From NCBI RefSeq assembly GCF_022965805.1, contig NC_133101.1:6262001-6326000 (forward strand): 64,000 nucleotides of DNA, in the 5' to 3' direction. The notes beneath the pieces were generated by a model. It did no database searches and was not told where the DNA came from. It was given only the letters and a program-made list of their open reading frames with translations. The DNA is from Primulina eburnea. Taxonomy: Eukaryota; Streptophyta; Magnoliopsida; Lamiales; Gesneriaceae. Position numbers and translations under genes: made by a program. Shown here in pieces: positions 50,269 through 62,746 of this stretch (position 1 is its first letter; each line of letters opens with the position of its first letter).

Positions 50269-51041
50269 ATGTTTTTTTCTTCCTACTTTTAGGCAATTTC
50301 CGTCCATGTTTATTTTGGAGAAAATATATTAAAAAACCATTAAAAAAATTATATCCAGAAGCTCGTTACATTTTTTAAGGACGATCTCACGGATATATAC
50401 ATGTTAGATAAGTTGTCTCATTTCATATTTGAAGTGAAAAATAAATTTTTTATATATAAAAAGTAATAATTTTTCATGAATCGTGTTGGATAAAAGTTCC
50501 ATTTACAAAATTAATATATGAGACAATCTCATATGAATTTTTGTGATTTTCGTTAATTCTGTAAAATCATCCCATCATATTTTATTGTAATTTTTTTGAA
50601 AGCATATTTTATTTTAGTTTTACATATACATAATCCCTTCAATTCATTATTTAATCAAAAAAATTTATTTGTAATTTTGGTTTTATTGTTAAAATTTATT
50701 TATATATCCGATTTTCAATAATGTAAAAATATTATCGTTTTATATGAGTCGAATTCATTCAAAACAAAAATATTTTCTGCCTATGTCTATTAAAAAATCA
50801 ACTAAGATAAGATTTTAATTATTCCAATAAATAATAATGATAATTATGCCACGATATAATATGTTGTACCAACAAATATTTAATAATTTATATGAATTAT
50901 TTTCACGCATTCATATTTTTTAAATCTTTATCTATATTTATTAATTTTTAAATTAAATAATTATATCACTCATAACAAAAAAATTATTTTAATTTTTTAA
51001 AGCTTTAATTTCAATATAATCTCTCAAATAAAAAACATTTA
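50269..51041. other. AT-rich intergenic DNA
   Basis: A degenerate GAGACGGTCTCAC-type repeat remnant lies at about 50375-50545. Otherwise nothing recognised. Confidence 0.3.
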
Positions 51042-51046
51042 CTATT

Positions 51047-51204
51047 TGTTAGCTAGTATATTTGGGTATTCCAATAAACGTGTTTTAGGTGTTTTACGTT
51101 TCCTTGTTTGACCAACTACTATAAATAGTAGCTTGCTTGTTCCTTGTAAACAGTTAGTGCAAATACAGAATAAATTTCCAGTTCATATCTTGCACACTCT
51201 AACA
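51047..51204 (+). repeat. 5' LTR of the copia element
   Basis: 158 bp, TGTTAG...CTAACA. Carries a TATA box (TATAAATA, 51120-51127) inside the palindrome CTACTATAAATAGTAG and an AATAAA signal near 51172. Confidence 0.95.
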
Positions 51205-51216
51205 TGGTATCAGAGC
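51205..51216 (+). other. Primer-binding site
   Basis: TGGTATCAGAGC, the standard initiator-methionine tRNA complement of plant copia elements, immediately after the 5' LTR. Confidence 0.9.
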
Positions 51217-51437
51217 TTGTGATCAATCACTTCTGATGAGAGATTGCTGATTATCAATTGAAATGCAGACAATGTCTAGCTCAGCTTGCTGCGATTATTG
51301 TAGCGTTACCTGCAATCTTTTTCCTTGAAGTAAAATCGAGATCTAGCTCGCGATTGGATTTTTTTTTTTCCAGCAAATCAGTGCTTAATTGAGTTCTTCC
51401 GATTGTAATTGATTGCAATTGATTCAATTTTTCTGTA

Positions 51438-53006
51438 ATGTCAACCATTACCGCTTTCAAGGACCCGTTGTTTCTGCATCCTTCGGACATGCCAGGGATG
51501 AATTTGGTGACTAAGTCACTTCGGGGCGTTGAGAATTACGGCATATGGAGTCGAGATATGATCATCGCTTTACGAGCTAAAAACAAAATCACTTTTATCG
51601 ACGGATCATATCCACGACCTGAATCTGGCCATGCGACTTTGAATCAGTGGGAACGCTATAATGCTCTGGTTTTATCATGGATCATGAATGCTGTGTCCAA
51701 AGAGATTTTTAGCGGTATTGTTTATTCCATTGATGCTTCCGTGGTGTGGTCGGATTTGAAAGAGCAATTTGACAAGGTAAACGGTTCTCGAATTTTCTCC
51801 ATTCATCGGGATATTAGTCGCCTGGTTCAAGGAAGTAATACTATATCTGTGTATTATTCGAAACTAAAGCATCTTTGGGATGAGTATTCCTCCTTGGTCA
51901 CTCTCCCCTCTTGTGAATGTGACACTGCTAGGCAGTATTTGAAGCATGAACAACAGCAGAAGTTACTGCAATTCCTTATAGGATTGAATGAGAGCTACAT
52001 GTCAATTCGTAGCCAAATACTTATGATGGATCATTTACCGAGTGTTGGCCAAGCATTCTCCATTATATCACAAGAGGAATCACATCGGTCTTTGATTTCC
52101 ATAGATGTTCAGCCAGCTTCTGTCTTTTATTCTTCTCAACATAAATCTGAGGCACCTAAGAAGTCTCAGATTCAGCATTCCAAGTCCAATTATTGTGAGT
52201 ATTGCAACTGGACAGGGCATACTAAAGCTACATGTTACAAATTAGTTGGCTATCCTCCTTGGCATCGTCTTTATGAGCAGAACTCTCGTTCTGATAATAA
52301 GAAAACCTTCAGAGGTTATGGAACATCAAGGAAACCATCTATGACTGCCAATCTAGCAGAGGATTCTCCACCTATTATTGCCGAGTCATCCATTCCTCCG
52401 CCCATTGCTTCAGTGTTTACTTCCGCCCAGTATGAGGAAATCATGAAGTTACTGGGGGCTAATACCATCCATCATCCTGAGGCTCCGGTTGCTAACATGG
52501 CAGGTAACATGCTGCAGTTCTGTGATGATTGGATCATTGACACTGGTGCAAATGAACACATGACAGGTTGTTCTTCTATTTTGCACTGTGCCAAGTCCAT
52601 GGCAGACTCTTCTAGTTCTGTCCGACTGCCAAATGGTAGCAAACTTGTTATTAGCCATGTTGGTTCAGTTAGGATATCACCTACTCTTACCCTTTCTCAT
52701 GTGCTTTACATTCCTCATTTTCATTTCAATCTTTTATCTGTCTCTAAGTTCACCAAGACTCATAATTGCTTCGTCATATTTTTTCCACGATTTTGTATAT
52801 TTCAGGACCTAACGAATGGGAAGATAATTGGGATTGGTAAAGAGAGAAATGGGTTATATCACCTCACAACTCATTGGCTTCAACCAGCAAATACAGCACC
52901 TACTGAGTATCCACCTTCCTTTTTCAATTCTCGTTGTAACACTTTACGTGTTCAGGATAGTCTTGTTGTTTCCAAGAGTTCTATTGATTGTGATATTTGG
53001 ACATAA
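51438..53006 (+). CDS. Copia gag and protease segment
   Basis: 522-codon open frame. The N-terminal gag has the plant copia opening (FLHPSDMPGMNLVTKSLRG), a zinc knuckle CEYCNWTGHTKATC at about 52195-52236 and the protease active site DTGA (52539-52550). The frame ends at TAA 53006 because of an extra base at about 53001, just before the pre-integrase HKRLGHMS motif. Confidence 0.9.
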   Translation: MSTITAFKDPLFLHPSDMPGMNLVTKSLRGVENYGIWSRDMIIALRAKNKITFIDGSYPRPESGHATLNQWERYNALVLSWIMNAVSKEIFSGIVYSIDASVVWSDLKEQFDKVNGSRIFSIHRDISRLVQGSNTISVYYSKLKHLWDEYSSLVTLPSCECDTARQYLKHEQQQKLLQFLIGLNESYMSIRSQILMMDHLPSVGQAFSIISQEESHRSLISIDVQPASVFYSSQHKSEAPKKSQIQHSKSNYCEYCNWTGHTKATCYKLVGYPPWHRLYEQNSRSDNKKTFRGYGTSRKPSMTANLAEDSPPIIAESSIPPPIASVFTSAQYEEIMKLLGANTIHHPEAPVANMAGNMLQFCDDWIIDTGANEHMTGCSSILHCAKSMADSSSSVRLPNGSKLVISHVGSVRISPTLTLSHVLYIPHFHFNLLSVSKFTKTHNCFVIFFPRFCIFQDLTNGKIIGIGKERNGLYHLTTHWLQPANTAPTEYPPSFFNSRCNTLRVQDSLVVSKSSIDCDIWT

Positions 53007-54624
53007 GAGATTAGGTCATATGTCAGTTTCTCGAATGTCTTTGTTACCTTTTTTAACTAATAATTTGTCCTTGGGACATTGTACAATCTGCCCACAATCT
53101 AAACAAACCAAGTTGGTATTTCCCAAGACGAGTGTTTCAAAATCTTTGCATCCTTTTCAGCTTATACACATTGACATATGGGGTCCTTTTCAAACACCTA
53201 CATATAATGGGGATAGATATTTCCTAACTATTGTTGATGATTTTTCCCGAGGTACTTGGGCATTTCTTATGCAGTCAAAACTTGATGTCCTTCGTCTACT
53301 CAAGAATTTTTTTGCCATGATCACACGCCAATTTTCAACTAAAGTTCAATCTATCCGGAGTGATAATGCTGCTGATTTCTTCAAAGCCGAATGCCGAGAG
53401 TTTTTCTCATCTCTTGGTGTGACTCATTTCAGTTCTTGCCCATATACACCTCAACAAAATGGGGTAGTAGAACGTAAACACAGACATATTCTTGAAATAG
53501 CAAGAGCTTTGCGATTTCAAGCCTCTTTACCCCTTCGTTTTTGGGGAGATTGTGTTTTAGCTGCTGTTTATCTAATCAACAGAACACCTACCCCATTACT
53601 GCTCAATAAAACTCCTTTTGAGTCTTTGTTTCATAAAGCTCCTTCTTACAACCATTTGCGAACATTCGGTTGTCTTTGTTATGTCACATCACCCCATATT
53701 GATCACAAATTTTCTGCTCGTGCGACAGCATGTGTTTTCCTAGGTTATTCAAATGTCCAAAAAGGCTATAAGGTCATGAATCTTGAAAATAGGAAGGTCA
53801 CTACTTCCAGAGATGTTATTTTTCATGAGGCCATATTTCCTTTTGCTAGCCAACCATCTATTGTTCCTCCTTTTTCACACCATGTTCCTAGTCCAGAGCT
53901 TTCTGATTTTTTTCAACATGTCCCTGAGTCTTCCCCTTTACAGATACATGATCCGAATGTTTTTCCCCCTTTACGACGTTCATCTAGGACACGAGTCGCC
54001 CCTAGTTGGACCAAAGATTACTCTTGTTCTACATTTCCTCGGAGTCATGCTTCTCAATGTGTGTACCCTTTATCCAATCACCTTTCCTATTCCAAAATTT
54101 CGCCTCCTTACCAGCATTTTGTGACTGCTCTTTCTTCTATCCGTGAACCTCATTCTTATCATGAGGCCGTTCAGGATCCTAGATGGAAGTCAGCCATGGA
54201 CTTGGAACTTGCTGCTTTGAAATCGAATCATACTTGGGACGTTATTGATCTTCCCTTAAAGGTTAAACCCATTGGATGTCGTTGGGTTTACAAGGTTAAA
54301 CACAACTCTGATGGGTCAGTAGCCAAGTTCAAAGCTCGTCTTGTTGCGAAGGGGTACACTCAGCAACCAGGAATAGATTTTCATGATACTTTTTCGCCTA
54401 CGGCCAAAATTGTCACCATTCGGTGCTTATTGAGCTTGGCAGCTGCTTTTCAATGGCCCCTTACACAAATGGATGTGGCCAATGCATTTATTCAAGGGGA
54501 TCTAGATGAAGAGATTCTCATGTCATTGCCGCTTGGTTATCATATTCACAATAAACATAAGGTGTGTCGTCTCCGCAAATCTTTATATGGACTTAAGCAA
54601 GCGTCTCGACAATGGAATCTCTAA
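53002..54624 (+). pseudogene. Copia integrase and reverse transcriptase segment, frame +1
   Basis: Continues from HKRLGHMS. Integrase: zinc-binding H/C residues, LIHIDIWGPF with the first Asp, a later Asp in IRSDNAADF and the Glu in QNGVVERKHR. Reverse transcriptase starts near WDVIDLPLKVKPIGCRW and runs to YGLKQASRQW, where an extra base near 54622 gives a stop. The first upstream ATG of this frame (52828) lies inside gag/protease and is not a real start. Confidence 0.88.
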
Positions 54625-55705
54625 ATTTGCTGGCATTATGACTGCTGCAGGATACATACAATCTCAGCATGATCATTCATTGTTTGTTAAAAAGAGTTCC
54701 GAACATATTGTGCTTCTTGTTGTATACGTTGATGACATCGTGATTACAGGGAGTAATGAGGATATGATCAATGATTGAAGAGTTTTTTGCATTATCAGTA
54801 CAAATCCGGGATCTTGGTCGTTTGAAATATTTTTTAGGCATTGAGGTAGCTCATTCCCCAGCTGGTCTATTTCTTAATCAACGAAATATGCATTAGAACT
54901 TATTGAGGATACAGGCATTTCTGGCAGCAAACCCTTTGATACTCCAATGGAGCACACCTCAAATTGACCACTGCGGAATTAGACTCCATCATCAATCAAT
55001 CTTTACTCCATCAACTACTGATTCCCTCCTTCCTGATCGTGATGTCTATCAAAGGTTGGTGGACGCTTGATATATCTTACATTACACGTCCAGATATTTG
55101 TTATGTTGTGCGAGCACCTAAGTCAGTTCATGCATTCTCCAAAGAAGTCTCACATGGATGCTGCTATTCGTGTGGGTAAAATATTTGAAAGGTTCTCCTG
55201 GCTTGGGGATTTATTGTCTTCACAGAACTCCTTCACACTCTCGGCTTATTGTGATTCTGACTGGGCTTCGTGCCCCATGTCTCGACGTTCATTGACTGGT
55301 TTTTGCATTCAACTTGGCACCTCCTTGATTTCCAAGAAACAAAACACCATCTCACGTTCCTCAGCCGAAGCTGAATATCGTGATATGGCGGCTACAACTT
55401 GTGAGATTGTATGGATTCGTGGTTTAATCACTGACATGGGTCTTACTCTACCTGGTCCAGCACGTTTGTTTTGCGACAACAAAGCTGCACTTCACATTGC
55501 TTCCAACCCCATGTATCATGAACGCACTAAGCATATTGAAATTGATTGCCATTTGATCCGAGAAAAGCTCAAGTTGGGAATTATTCAAACGGCTCATATC
55601 TCTACGGATCATCAACTTGCTGATGTTTTCACGAAATGTTTGAGCAAAGATCACCATCATTTTTTCCTGTCCAAGCTTGGTCTTTATAATTTGTACCAAG
55701 CTTGA
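54625..55705 (+). pseudogene. Copia RT C-terminus and RNase H, multiply frameshifted
   Basis: YVDD catalytic motif at 54724-54735, then breaks at about 54775, 54888, 54958 and several more to about 55190. RNase H reads openly from about 55190 to the stop at 55705 (SRSSAEAEYRDMA, LADVFTKCLS). The full set of conserved residues is visible across the frames, but no single frame spans them. Confidence 0.85.
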
Positions 55706-55713
55706 GGGGGGTG

Positions 55714-55871
55714 TGTTAGCTAGTATATTTGGGTATTCCAATAAACGTGTTTTAGGTGTTTTACGTTTCCTTGTTTGACCAACTACTATAAATAGTAGCT
55801 TGCTTGTTCCTTGTAAACAGTTAGTGCAAATACAGAATAAATTTCCAGTTCATATCTTGCACACTCTAACA
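55714..55871 (+). repeat. 3' LTR of the copia element
   Basis: 158 bp, appears base-for-base identical to the 5' LTR and is followed by the CTATT duplication. Confidence 0.95.
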
Positions 55872-55876
55872 CTATT

Positions 55877-56359
55877 AAACTTTTGTCACCCACTTGATAA
55901 AATTAATGTTCTTTAATATTTTTGTGGAAAATAAGGTCAAGAAATTTTGGAAATGACCCTACAACTAGTCTCCCTATTTACTATGTAATCAATAATTGGA
56001 ATTAATGATTGATGTAACATGGCTGAGCTTCCTCAAAGAATCAAATCTCGTCACACATTTTATTAGGTGGGGACGATGTAGGACACCATTTAAGAAAGTG
56101 ATAGTGACTTAGAATTTGCAAGATCTGGTTAGAAGCCTTTTTCGTTTTTACGTATAATTTTCAAATATTTTTATAATCTAATCGATTTGAAAACGATTAA
56201 ATAAGTTATTACAAACACTATCTAAATCATAAGAAAATCCAATTAATTTTTTAAATTTATGGATATCATTACGTATTGTAACCTCATTAAATTTATAAGT
56301 TTTTTTTGCCACTTTTAAGTGAGTTTTTTCGGTGAATTAGTCGGAGTTGGTAAGTTGAG
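55877..56359. other. Intergenic DNA
   Basis: No gene or repeat recognised. Confidence 0.3.
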
Positions 56360-56540
56360 GCAAAAACTTGTGTGAGACGGTCTCACGAGCCGTATTTGTG
56401 AGACAGATCTCTTATTTGGGTAATCCATGAAAAAATATTACTTTTTATGCTAAGAGTATTACTTTTTATTGTGAATATCCGTATGTTTGACCCGTCTCAC
56501 AGATTAAGATCCGTGAGACGCTCACATGAGACGCACTCCT
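56360..56540 (+). repeat. GAGACGGTCTCAC-type repeat, full copy
   Basis: Begins GCAAAAACTTGTGTGAGACG, ends GTGAGACGCTCACATGAGAC (two bases lost from the right palindrome). A decayed copy follows at about 56688-56815 and another at about 57430-57590. Confidence 0.8.
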
Positions 56541-59500
56541 AAGTTGGATGCTAGTTTTATAACCACTCAAAATTAGATATTAACACAATAATTTAGCTTC
56601 ACCGACGATCGAACGTACTGATAGGTTGTGGATGAAATGTAACATGATTTTTCCACTTGTTTAGTAAGAAACAAAATGAGTATATTTTTGTGAGACGAGT
56701 TAACCATCATATGTACAATAAAAAATAATACTTTTAGCATAAAAAATTAATATATTTTCATGAGTGACTCAAATAAAATATTCATATTATAAAATTGATC
56801 TATAAAACCATCTCTGGAGATTTTTTATGTTATATATGTATGACCGGAAATGACGTGTTATGTGCGGCTAATATTTCTCGAAGGCTGAAATTTGATGTCG
56901 GCTAAACCTTTTTTTAGGCATTTCTTGAATCCAGCGTGTAATGGGCCTTGCACGATGTGTGACATTATAAGCTTGATTTCAACATAATGTAATTATTTTT
57001 TATTAGGATCCGAGACCCGATCCAATACCATAGAGACCCGATCTAATACAATAATGAGGGACCCAAAACCCATCCCAACTTTATATTAACGGAGTGGTCG
57101 AAACATGATATTTAAATTGTTATATATTTTAAAAGTCTTATATTACAATATTATCGTTATTTATATTTTTTGATAATACGAAAAGATGCTCAATCATATG
57201 ATTAATAATATTAATAAGATAATTCATTAAATTTTCATAGATTGTAAACCGATAAAATTATTGAAAGAGATTCTAGTGATAACAATAAAAATATATGAGT
57301 TATATCATTATTATTGATGGCTAATTAAACCAATTGGGTACTCTATTATTGAGCTATCACAAAATTTAATGGAGTTTTAAATATGACCCACAAGAAAATC
57401 ACATATATATTTAAGAACATAATAAATTTTTTACGAGATAGTTTTACCAGCTAATTTTGTGAGACATATCTCCAATCCGATCAAATTCATGAAAAAATAT
57501 TACTTTTATCTCAAAATTATTAGTTTTTATGGCAATTATGAACCGAATAGACTAGATATAAATCCATGATAACTTCCCACAAAAAACCTACTATTTAAAA
57601 TATCAAACTAATATAATATCTTATTTCATACAATATTGCGTATGGATTTTTTCAATCCAAGTACAACAAATTTCAGATACGCATATCAAGTTAGTCCACC
57701 ACTATATCATGTTTATATTTTCGTGTTGCGTTTAAATTGATAGCGTGACCATAAATTTCAAATACATCTCTTAAGTATTTGTATAATATTTCATGTTAGT
57801 AAAAATAAAGTTCAAGTTCACCTAATAATAATGTCATTTGAAACTGATTATATTTTATATTATTATTGTGTAAATAAGTATAACACGAATTTTAGATTTG
57901 ATATATTATTTCATTGTAAAGAATAAAACTAATCGAAATACCCATCTCCACATCATATAATATTTAAATCACAAAATCATATTATATGCATCAGCCTGGC
58001 GTTAATTTTATCAAGAATCCAAATATATTATAGCAAATAATCCTACAATGTTTGTTTGTAGATTTTAAGAATATTAACGTAGAGTAGACATGATTTTCAT
58101 TGCCAAAATTTCAAGTATTTTTGCTAGATTTAAACTAAAAAGAAACTGGAATAGAGAAAGAAGACAAAAAATTGATCTCCACAACCAAACTCGATCTTGT
58201 GTATTTCCCCATGGTTATATAAATCGACTGATTTATGTTATTTAGTTGGTTATGTTTGCTAAAGATCATAGTTATGGTTGCGATTCTATACCATTGTCTG
58301 TTTCAATTTCTCACATCTATGAATCATAACTGACTGGTTGGTCATCTGTATCAGTTGTTGTTACTCTCAATCTCGGAGACAAAAATAATATGTGCAAAGA
58401 ATAACAGTAAATCGAGGCAAGGATGTATCACTCGTCCGCAAGACAAAATTGCCCGTATACCAGTGTTTTATGTTTGTGACAATCGTCTTTAAGATACAAC
58501 GATTCAATCCAGATAGTGCAGCACAACAAGTTCTAGATGACAATGAACAACAGTATGTCTGAACTCTCAAGTTTCGGAAAAAAATGAATGCAGCGAAATG
58601 AGGATGCAAAAAGTATCTAATGAATGTCTACAGAGGACTATCTATAGAGTGAGTATCATAAGCCAATGGACACACCCTTCTGTCCAGAAGACACCCTTTT
58701 ACCCAAGGGACACACCTTTCTGTGATAAATCAAGGGACATACCCTTCTATGGTAAGTTACAAACAGAGACGAACGGTTGCGCAAGAAGATAGACAGTCAC
58801 ACGAGATGACGCACGGTTGCGCTCAAACTTAGAGCTAATAAATTAGATTTTTCTTGGCACATTTTCCAACGTAGGACAAGACACATTTATCAATGTTCAT
58901 TCACCACTCATACAAAACTAACATCAGTTTGGATTGCGATTTCGGATTTAAAACCGGAAATAAGAAACCATTTCATTCAAATTTTTAGAGACGGTCTCGG
59001 TTTCGGGTCATGGCTCGAAGGGAAAATATGATAGGATCTTCGTGTTGCTGACAGTAAATTCATACTCTTATGGGTATTTCTCTATTTAAGCCTTTTAACA
59101 AATACCATATTCCAGACTTAATTATAACAAATCGCTATTTTTAACTCAAAAAAAGTAAAAATATTCAATTGTTACAAAAATAATCCTACATTTTACTCTT
59201 GATTAAAAAATTATACATAGGCAATCTTAAATCTTTTCAACAATTTTTACAGGAAAACTTGAGATATGAAAATATTATCTAAAACCAACTTCAAATTTTC
59301 TGTCAAAATATCATAATATGTTAACATAATTGAAAAATCAATAATTTCTATTTGACACTTTTTAAAGAAGTCGCACTCATGCAAAATGTGCCACCATTGA
59401 ATAAATATCACAAACATTACTTTGCCCATCTATAGGATGGTTTAGTTTAAAGGAGAATATGCTTCATTTTAGTGGAATTTACAATCGGAATAGACAAATT

Positions 59501-59923
59501 GGATGTGATCCACCACATATATATAGGAAAACGACCTAATCGATCTTCAATATTTTCGTAGTTCCACAAGAATTAATTAATTTATATATAAAGTCCTAAT
59601 TAATAACGAGTTATTTTCAATGTAATTGAAATCTTTTATTTTGATTTAGGGGAGATATTTCAAGTAAACTTTCCATGTTTATTTTTACTAATAACATTTC
59701 TTCCCAATTTCTCATGACAAGATTACCATAAAATTTCGGAATTTTTTTGCATATTTAGCATACATAAGATCAAATAAAGCAAATATACGCGCGCGCACAC
59801 ATACAAACATATATATATTGTCTTATCACGACATAGATATAGCAACTTTTGAGTACCGTAATGTTGCAATGCACGATGGAAAATATTTCAATATTGTAAC
59901 GTCCTTGACAACATAACGGGAAG
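56541..59923. other. Gene-poor intergenic DNA
   Basis: AT-rich. At 58665-58760 a 'ggacacacccttctgt' motif recurs about four times, followed by two 'acggttgcgc' motifs (58774, 58812). This may be a decayed element. No gene recognised. An alternating CG/CA/TA microsatellite lies at 59788-59818. Confidence 0.3.
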
Positions 59924-61294
59924 CTATATAAGTGGATTATAAGCAATGTATGAATCGCCGAGAGTCGAGTCCAAAGCCATAAGAGATCCATGGTCGAAAA
60001 TCGCGGTATTCTGCATCGATCTAAGCCCGTTATAAAATTTGGCAGAACGAGGGATTTTGTAGCTCTCGGACGAGGTACAGTTGGAGAGATCGAGTATCGT
60101 CATGTCATGAATGCTCGGCCTACTCTTGTCCTTGCCTCTCGAAACCTGCCTCAGGTAGTATTTCTGGGCATGGCTAGCTACCTGAGTCGGCGTCTTGGAA
60201 ACCACGAAGTTTCGCGATATGCTCCGCCAGTCGCCTCTGCCATGCTTTTCAAGTCCTATAAGAAATCGTCTGCAATTCCATCCATGGATCGTTAGATCAC
60301 TAAACAGTCCACACTATAGAAAAACATAGTTGCTAATTGAAGTGGCTGATTTATCTCTCGTTTTGCAATAATTTTGAGCATTAAGCATAGAGGGCAAACA
60401 TGTATTTTCACAAACTAATCTAAGCTATGGCTGATATTCGTCATTTTGGCACCACATCAATCCAACAAGACACGCACCATGATTAAAATCTCCAAAAAAC
60501 ATCAAATCTAAAATATATTTTAATTTTTTTTTTTTGAAAAATTGGGTTTTAATATTAACTCCATTTATCAAATTATTTCTCAATTTACTTATTCAAGCTA
60601 CTAATTAGTTAAATTCAAGAACACTAGTTTAAGTTACCGCCATCCCATGAACTAAAATCTTTTTTCTAATAAGCATACAAAGCAAGAACACAACATATAT
60701 GGTAATATGGAGCCAAGAATTTAGTGCGAAACAGGAAGAAACTAGCTCGAACTCGAACTCGAAAAAAAATAAACGAGGAAGTTTTCGATCAGCAAGTTTA
60801 ATGTAAATATATAAGTTCGCTAGATGATTTCATATATATATATATGAAGAGAATTATATGCATGACCTGTGCTCGTCCTCAGTCCAGGGCACCCCTTTCC
60901 TCCTCTGTGGAACACTAGTCCTCCCCCTCTTCCTACACATGACATGATCAAACACTCTTCCATCTTCCAAATCCAAAGTAAATGAAGAAGACAGGTAGCC
61001 CGGGATCGGAACCAATCCTGCCTCGATATTGCTGACGTCTTCGACCAACTCCCTGTAATGATTCATCACATCGCACACCGATTTTCCCGGGATCACGGAC
61101 GCAACCTTAAACCATCGGTGCGGGGTATTTTTCTCGTCGTACTTTGCGAGAGCACGCTCGAATAGCTTGTTCTCTTCTTTCGTCCATGGCGTGCTCTTCC
61201 CTTGGTGGATTGGCCAGCTCGAATCTTCCGGCATATACGGAGTCGGACACAGTATTCTCTCCATGTCTTCATCACAACTTAGTAACTTGATCAT
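59924..61294 (-). CDS. DIVARICATA-type MYB transcription factor
   Basis: Two-repeat MYB-related (R-R type) nuclear DNA-binding protein, 257 residues. Two exons: 61294-60867 and 60269-59924, joined GT-AG in phase. First MYB domain: [20 protein letters not shown] to [14 protein letters not shown] (about residues 34-84). A linker with [11 protein letters not shown] is typical of the DIVARICATA group. The second MYB domain spans the intron: [31 protein letters not shown], then [10 protein letters not shown], a variant of SHAQKYF, and [12 protein letters not shown]. Family members control floral symmetry and other development or sugar/stress responses; the specific role is not deducible. Translation could instead start at the ATG at 61264 (MERILC). 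A canonical TATA box lies about 100 bases upstream. Confidence 0.93.
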
Positions 61295-61389
61295 ATGCTG
61301 TAATAAAGTGATGGGGATAAATTAGTTAAATTTGCAGAGAGAGAGAATTTTTTTAATTAGATGGGATTCCTGCGATGAATATAATAGTA

Positions 61390-61398
61390 CCTTTTATA
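61390..61398 (-). promoter_or_regulatory. TATA box of the MYB gene
   Basis: CTCTATAAAAGG on the minus strand (TATAAAAGG at 61398-61390), about 96 bases upstream of the ATG. A CTCTCTCTCT-type leader at about 61339-61348 follows it. Confidence 0.65.
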
Positions 61399-61426
61399 GA
61401 GTGGCAAGAACAGAAGAATCGTGAAA

Positions 61427-61608
61427 GGCAAAAACTTGTGTGAGATAGTTTTACGAGTCGTATTTGTGAGACATATCTCTTATTTGGGTCACCCATGAAA
61501 AAATATTACTTTTTATGTTAATAATATTACTTTTTATTGTGAATATGGGTAAGGTTGACCCGTCTCACAGATTATGATCCGTGAGACGGTCTCACATGAG
61601 ACTCACTC
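61427..61608 (+). repeat. GAGACGGTCTCAC-type repeat next to MYB core promoter
   Basis: Full copy, from GGCAAAAACTTGTGTGAGAT to CTCACATGAGACTCACTC, ending only about 30 bases upstream of the MYB TATA box (relative to the gene's direction). Confidence 0.85.
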
Positions 61609-62746
61609 ATCTTGAAAAGCTTTATCAAAAATATATATGGTCTCATATCAAAACTCCATAATTGATTATTCGTATGATACATATTTTTTCTTATGATATG
61701 ATCAAATGTTAATATTCGACCGGAAATTCTAATCCTTAGACTTTTTTTTCAAATAAAATAATCTTCAGAGAAAATAAAGAAATTGGGAACTGCTCAACTT
61801 ATCTTATGATTTTGATAAGAGGGCTGATCAATATGTTTGATTTGTTAAGGTAGAATTGATCAGTGATTTCTCTGTCCATACAAAAAGAAAAGTTTGCACT
61901 CTTTGTCACGCTCATTTTTTGTCCACAAATTGTAATTTTAGCTACTTGTATTTATATTTTCCCAGTTTTTACTTTTTTCATTAAACTATCAAATTTCAAT
62001 TTTAATCTTGTATTTTTTTTAATTTTATTCATTTTTCATTAGAAGCAATACTGATTAGATATTGTATATGTTGAAGTCGTATCATTTTTATTTTAGCCTG
62101 ATATAAAAAAAAATTAATTCTAAAAAAAATAGTTGACTATGACTAAAATTTGATAACATAAAAATGCAACTCACCGAGAGTCAAATAATTAATATCAAAG
62201 ATGTGATTTCCTGTTTATAAATTTATTAGATTATGTAGGTTTGGTTGAGACTTTGATCCAAATTAATCTCTTATTGGATAAGAGTTAATATTAATATCGA
62301 AATCAATTTTGGTTGTTTTATAAGAACCACCAATAAAAATACAATTCCACAATCTTTTCAAGATATACATTGAAGCGTTCGAGTTGATCACGCGGCATCT
62401 TTGAGCAAAAACTCTTTTGAGATTGTTTCATAAATCAATTTTTTGATATATTCTATTTGAGTCACTTATGAAAAATATTAATTTTTATTATAAATATAGA
62501 CAAGAGTGACCCATTTCGCAAATAACAATCAACAATATCTTACTCAGATTTGATCTGAGAAACAAATTTCTACTTATATCAATCTTAACTGGTTTTTATC
62601 TTAAATCCATTTTAATTTTATTATAATTTCTTAAATACTATTCTCGTTGTTATTTATTATTTTTATCTAATATTCTGAACAAAATATCAAGTTTAAGTTG
62701 CTATTTTAAAATTTGAACTTTTCACTTTTAGTGCTTTTGTAATAGG
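61609..62746. other. AT-rich upstream DNA
   Basis: No gene recognised. A decayed GAGACGGTCTCAC-type remnant lies at about 62415-62540. Confidence 0.3.

Larger units (their letters stand above)
51047..55871 (+). mobile_element. Full-length Ty1/copia LTR retrotransposon
   Basis: 4,825-bp element with LTRs at 51047-51204 and 55714-55871 and a 5-bp target duplication CTATT (51042-51046, 55872-55876). The primer-binding site TGGTATCAGAGC (51205-51216) follows the 5' LTR directly, and a polypurine tract (GAGGGGGGTG) precedes the 3' LTR. Domain order gag, protease, integrase, reverse transcriptase, RNase H identifies Ty1/copia. The two LTRs look identical by eye, which suggests a recent insertion, yet the coding part is split by several single-base indels. 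Confidence 0.95.
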
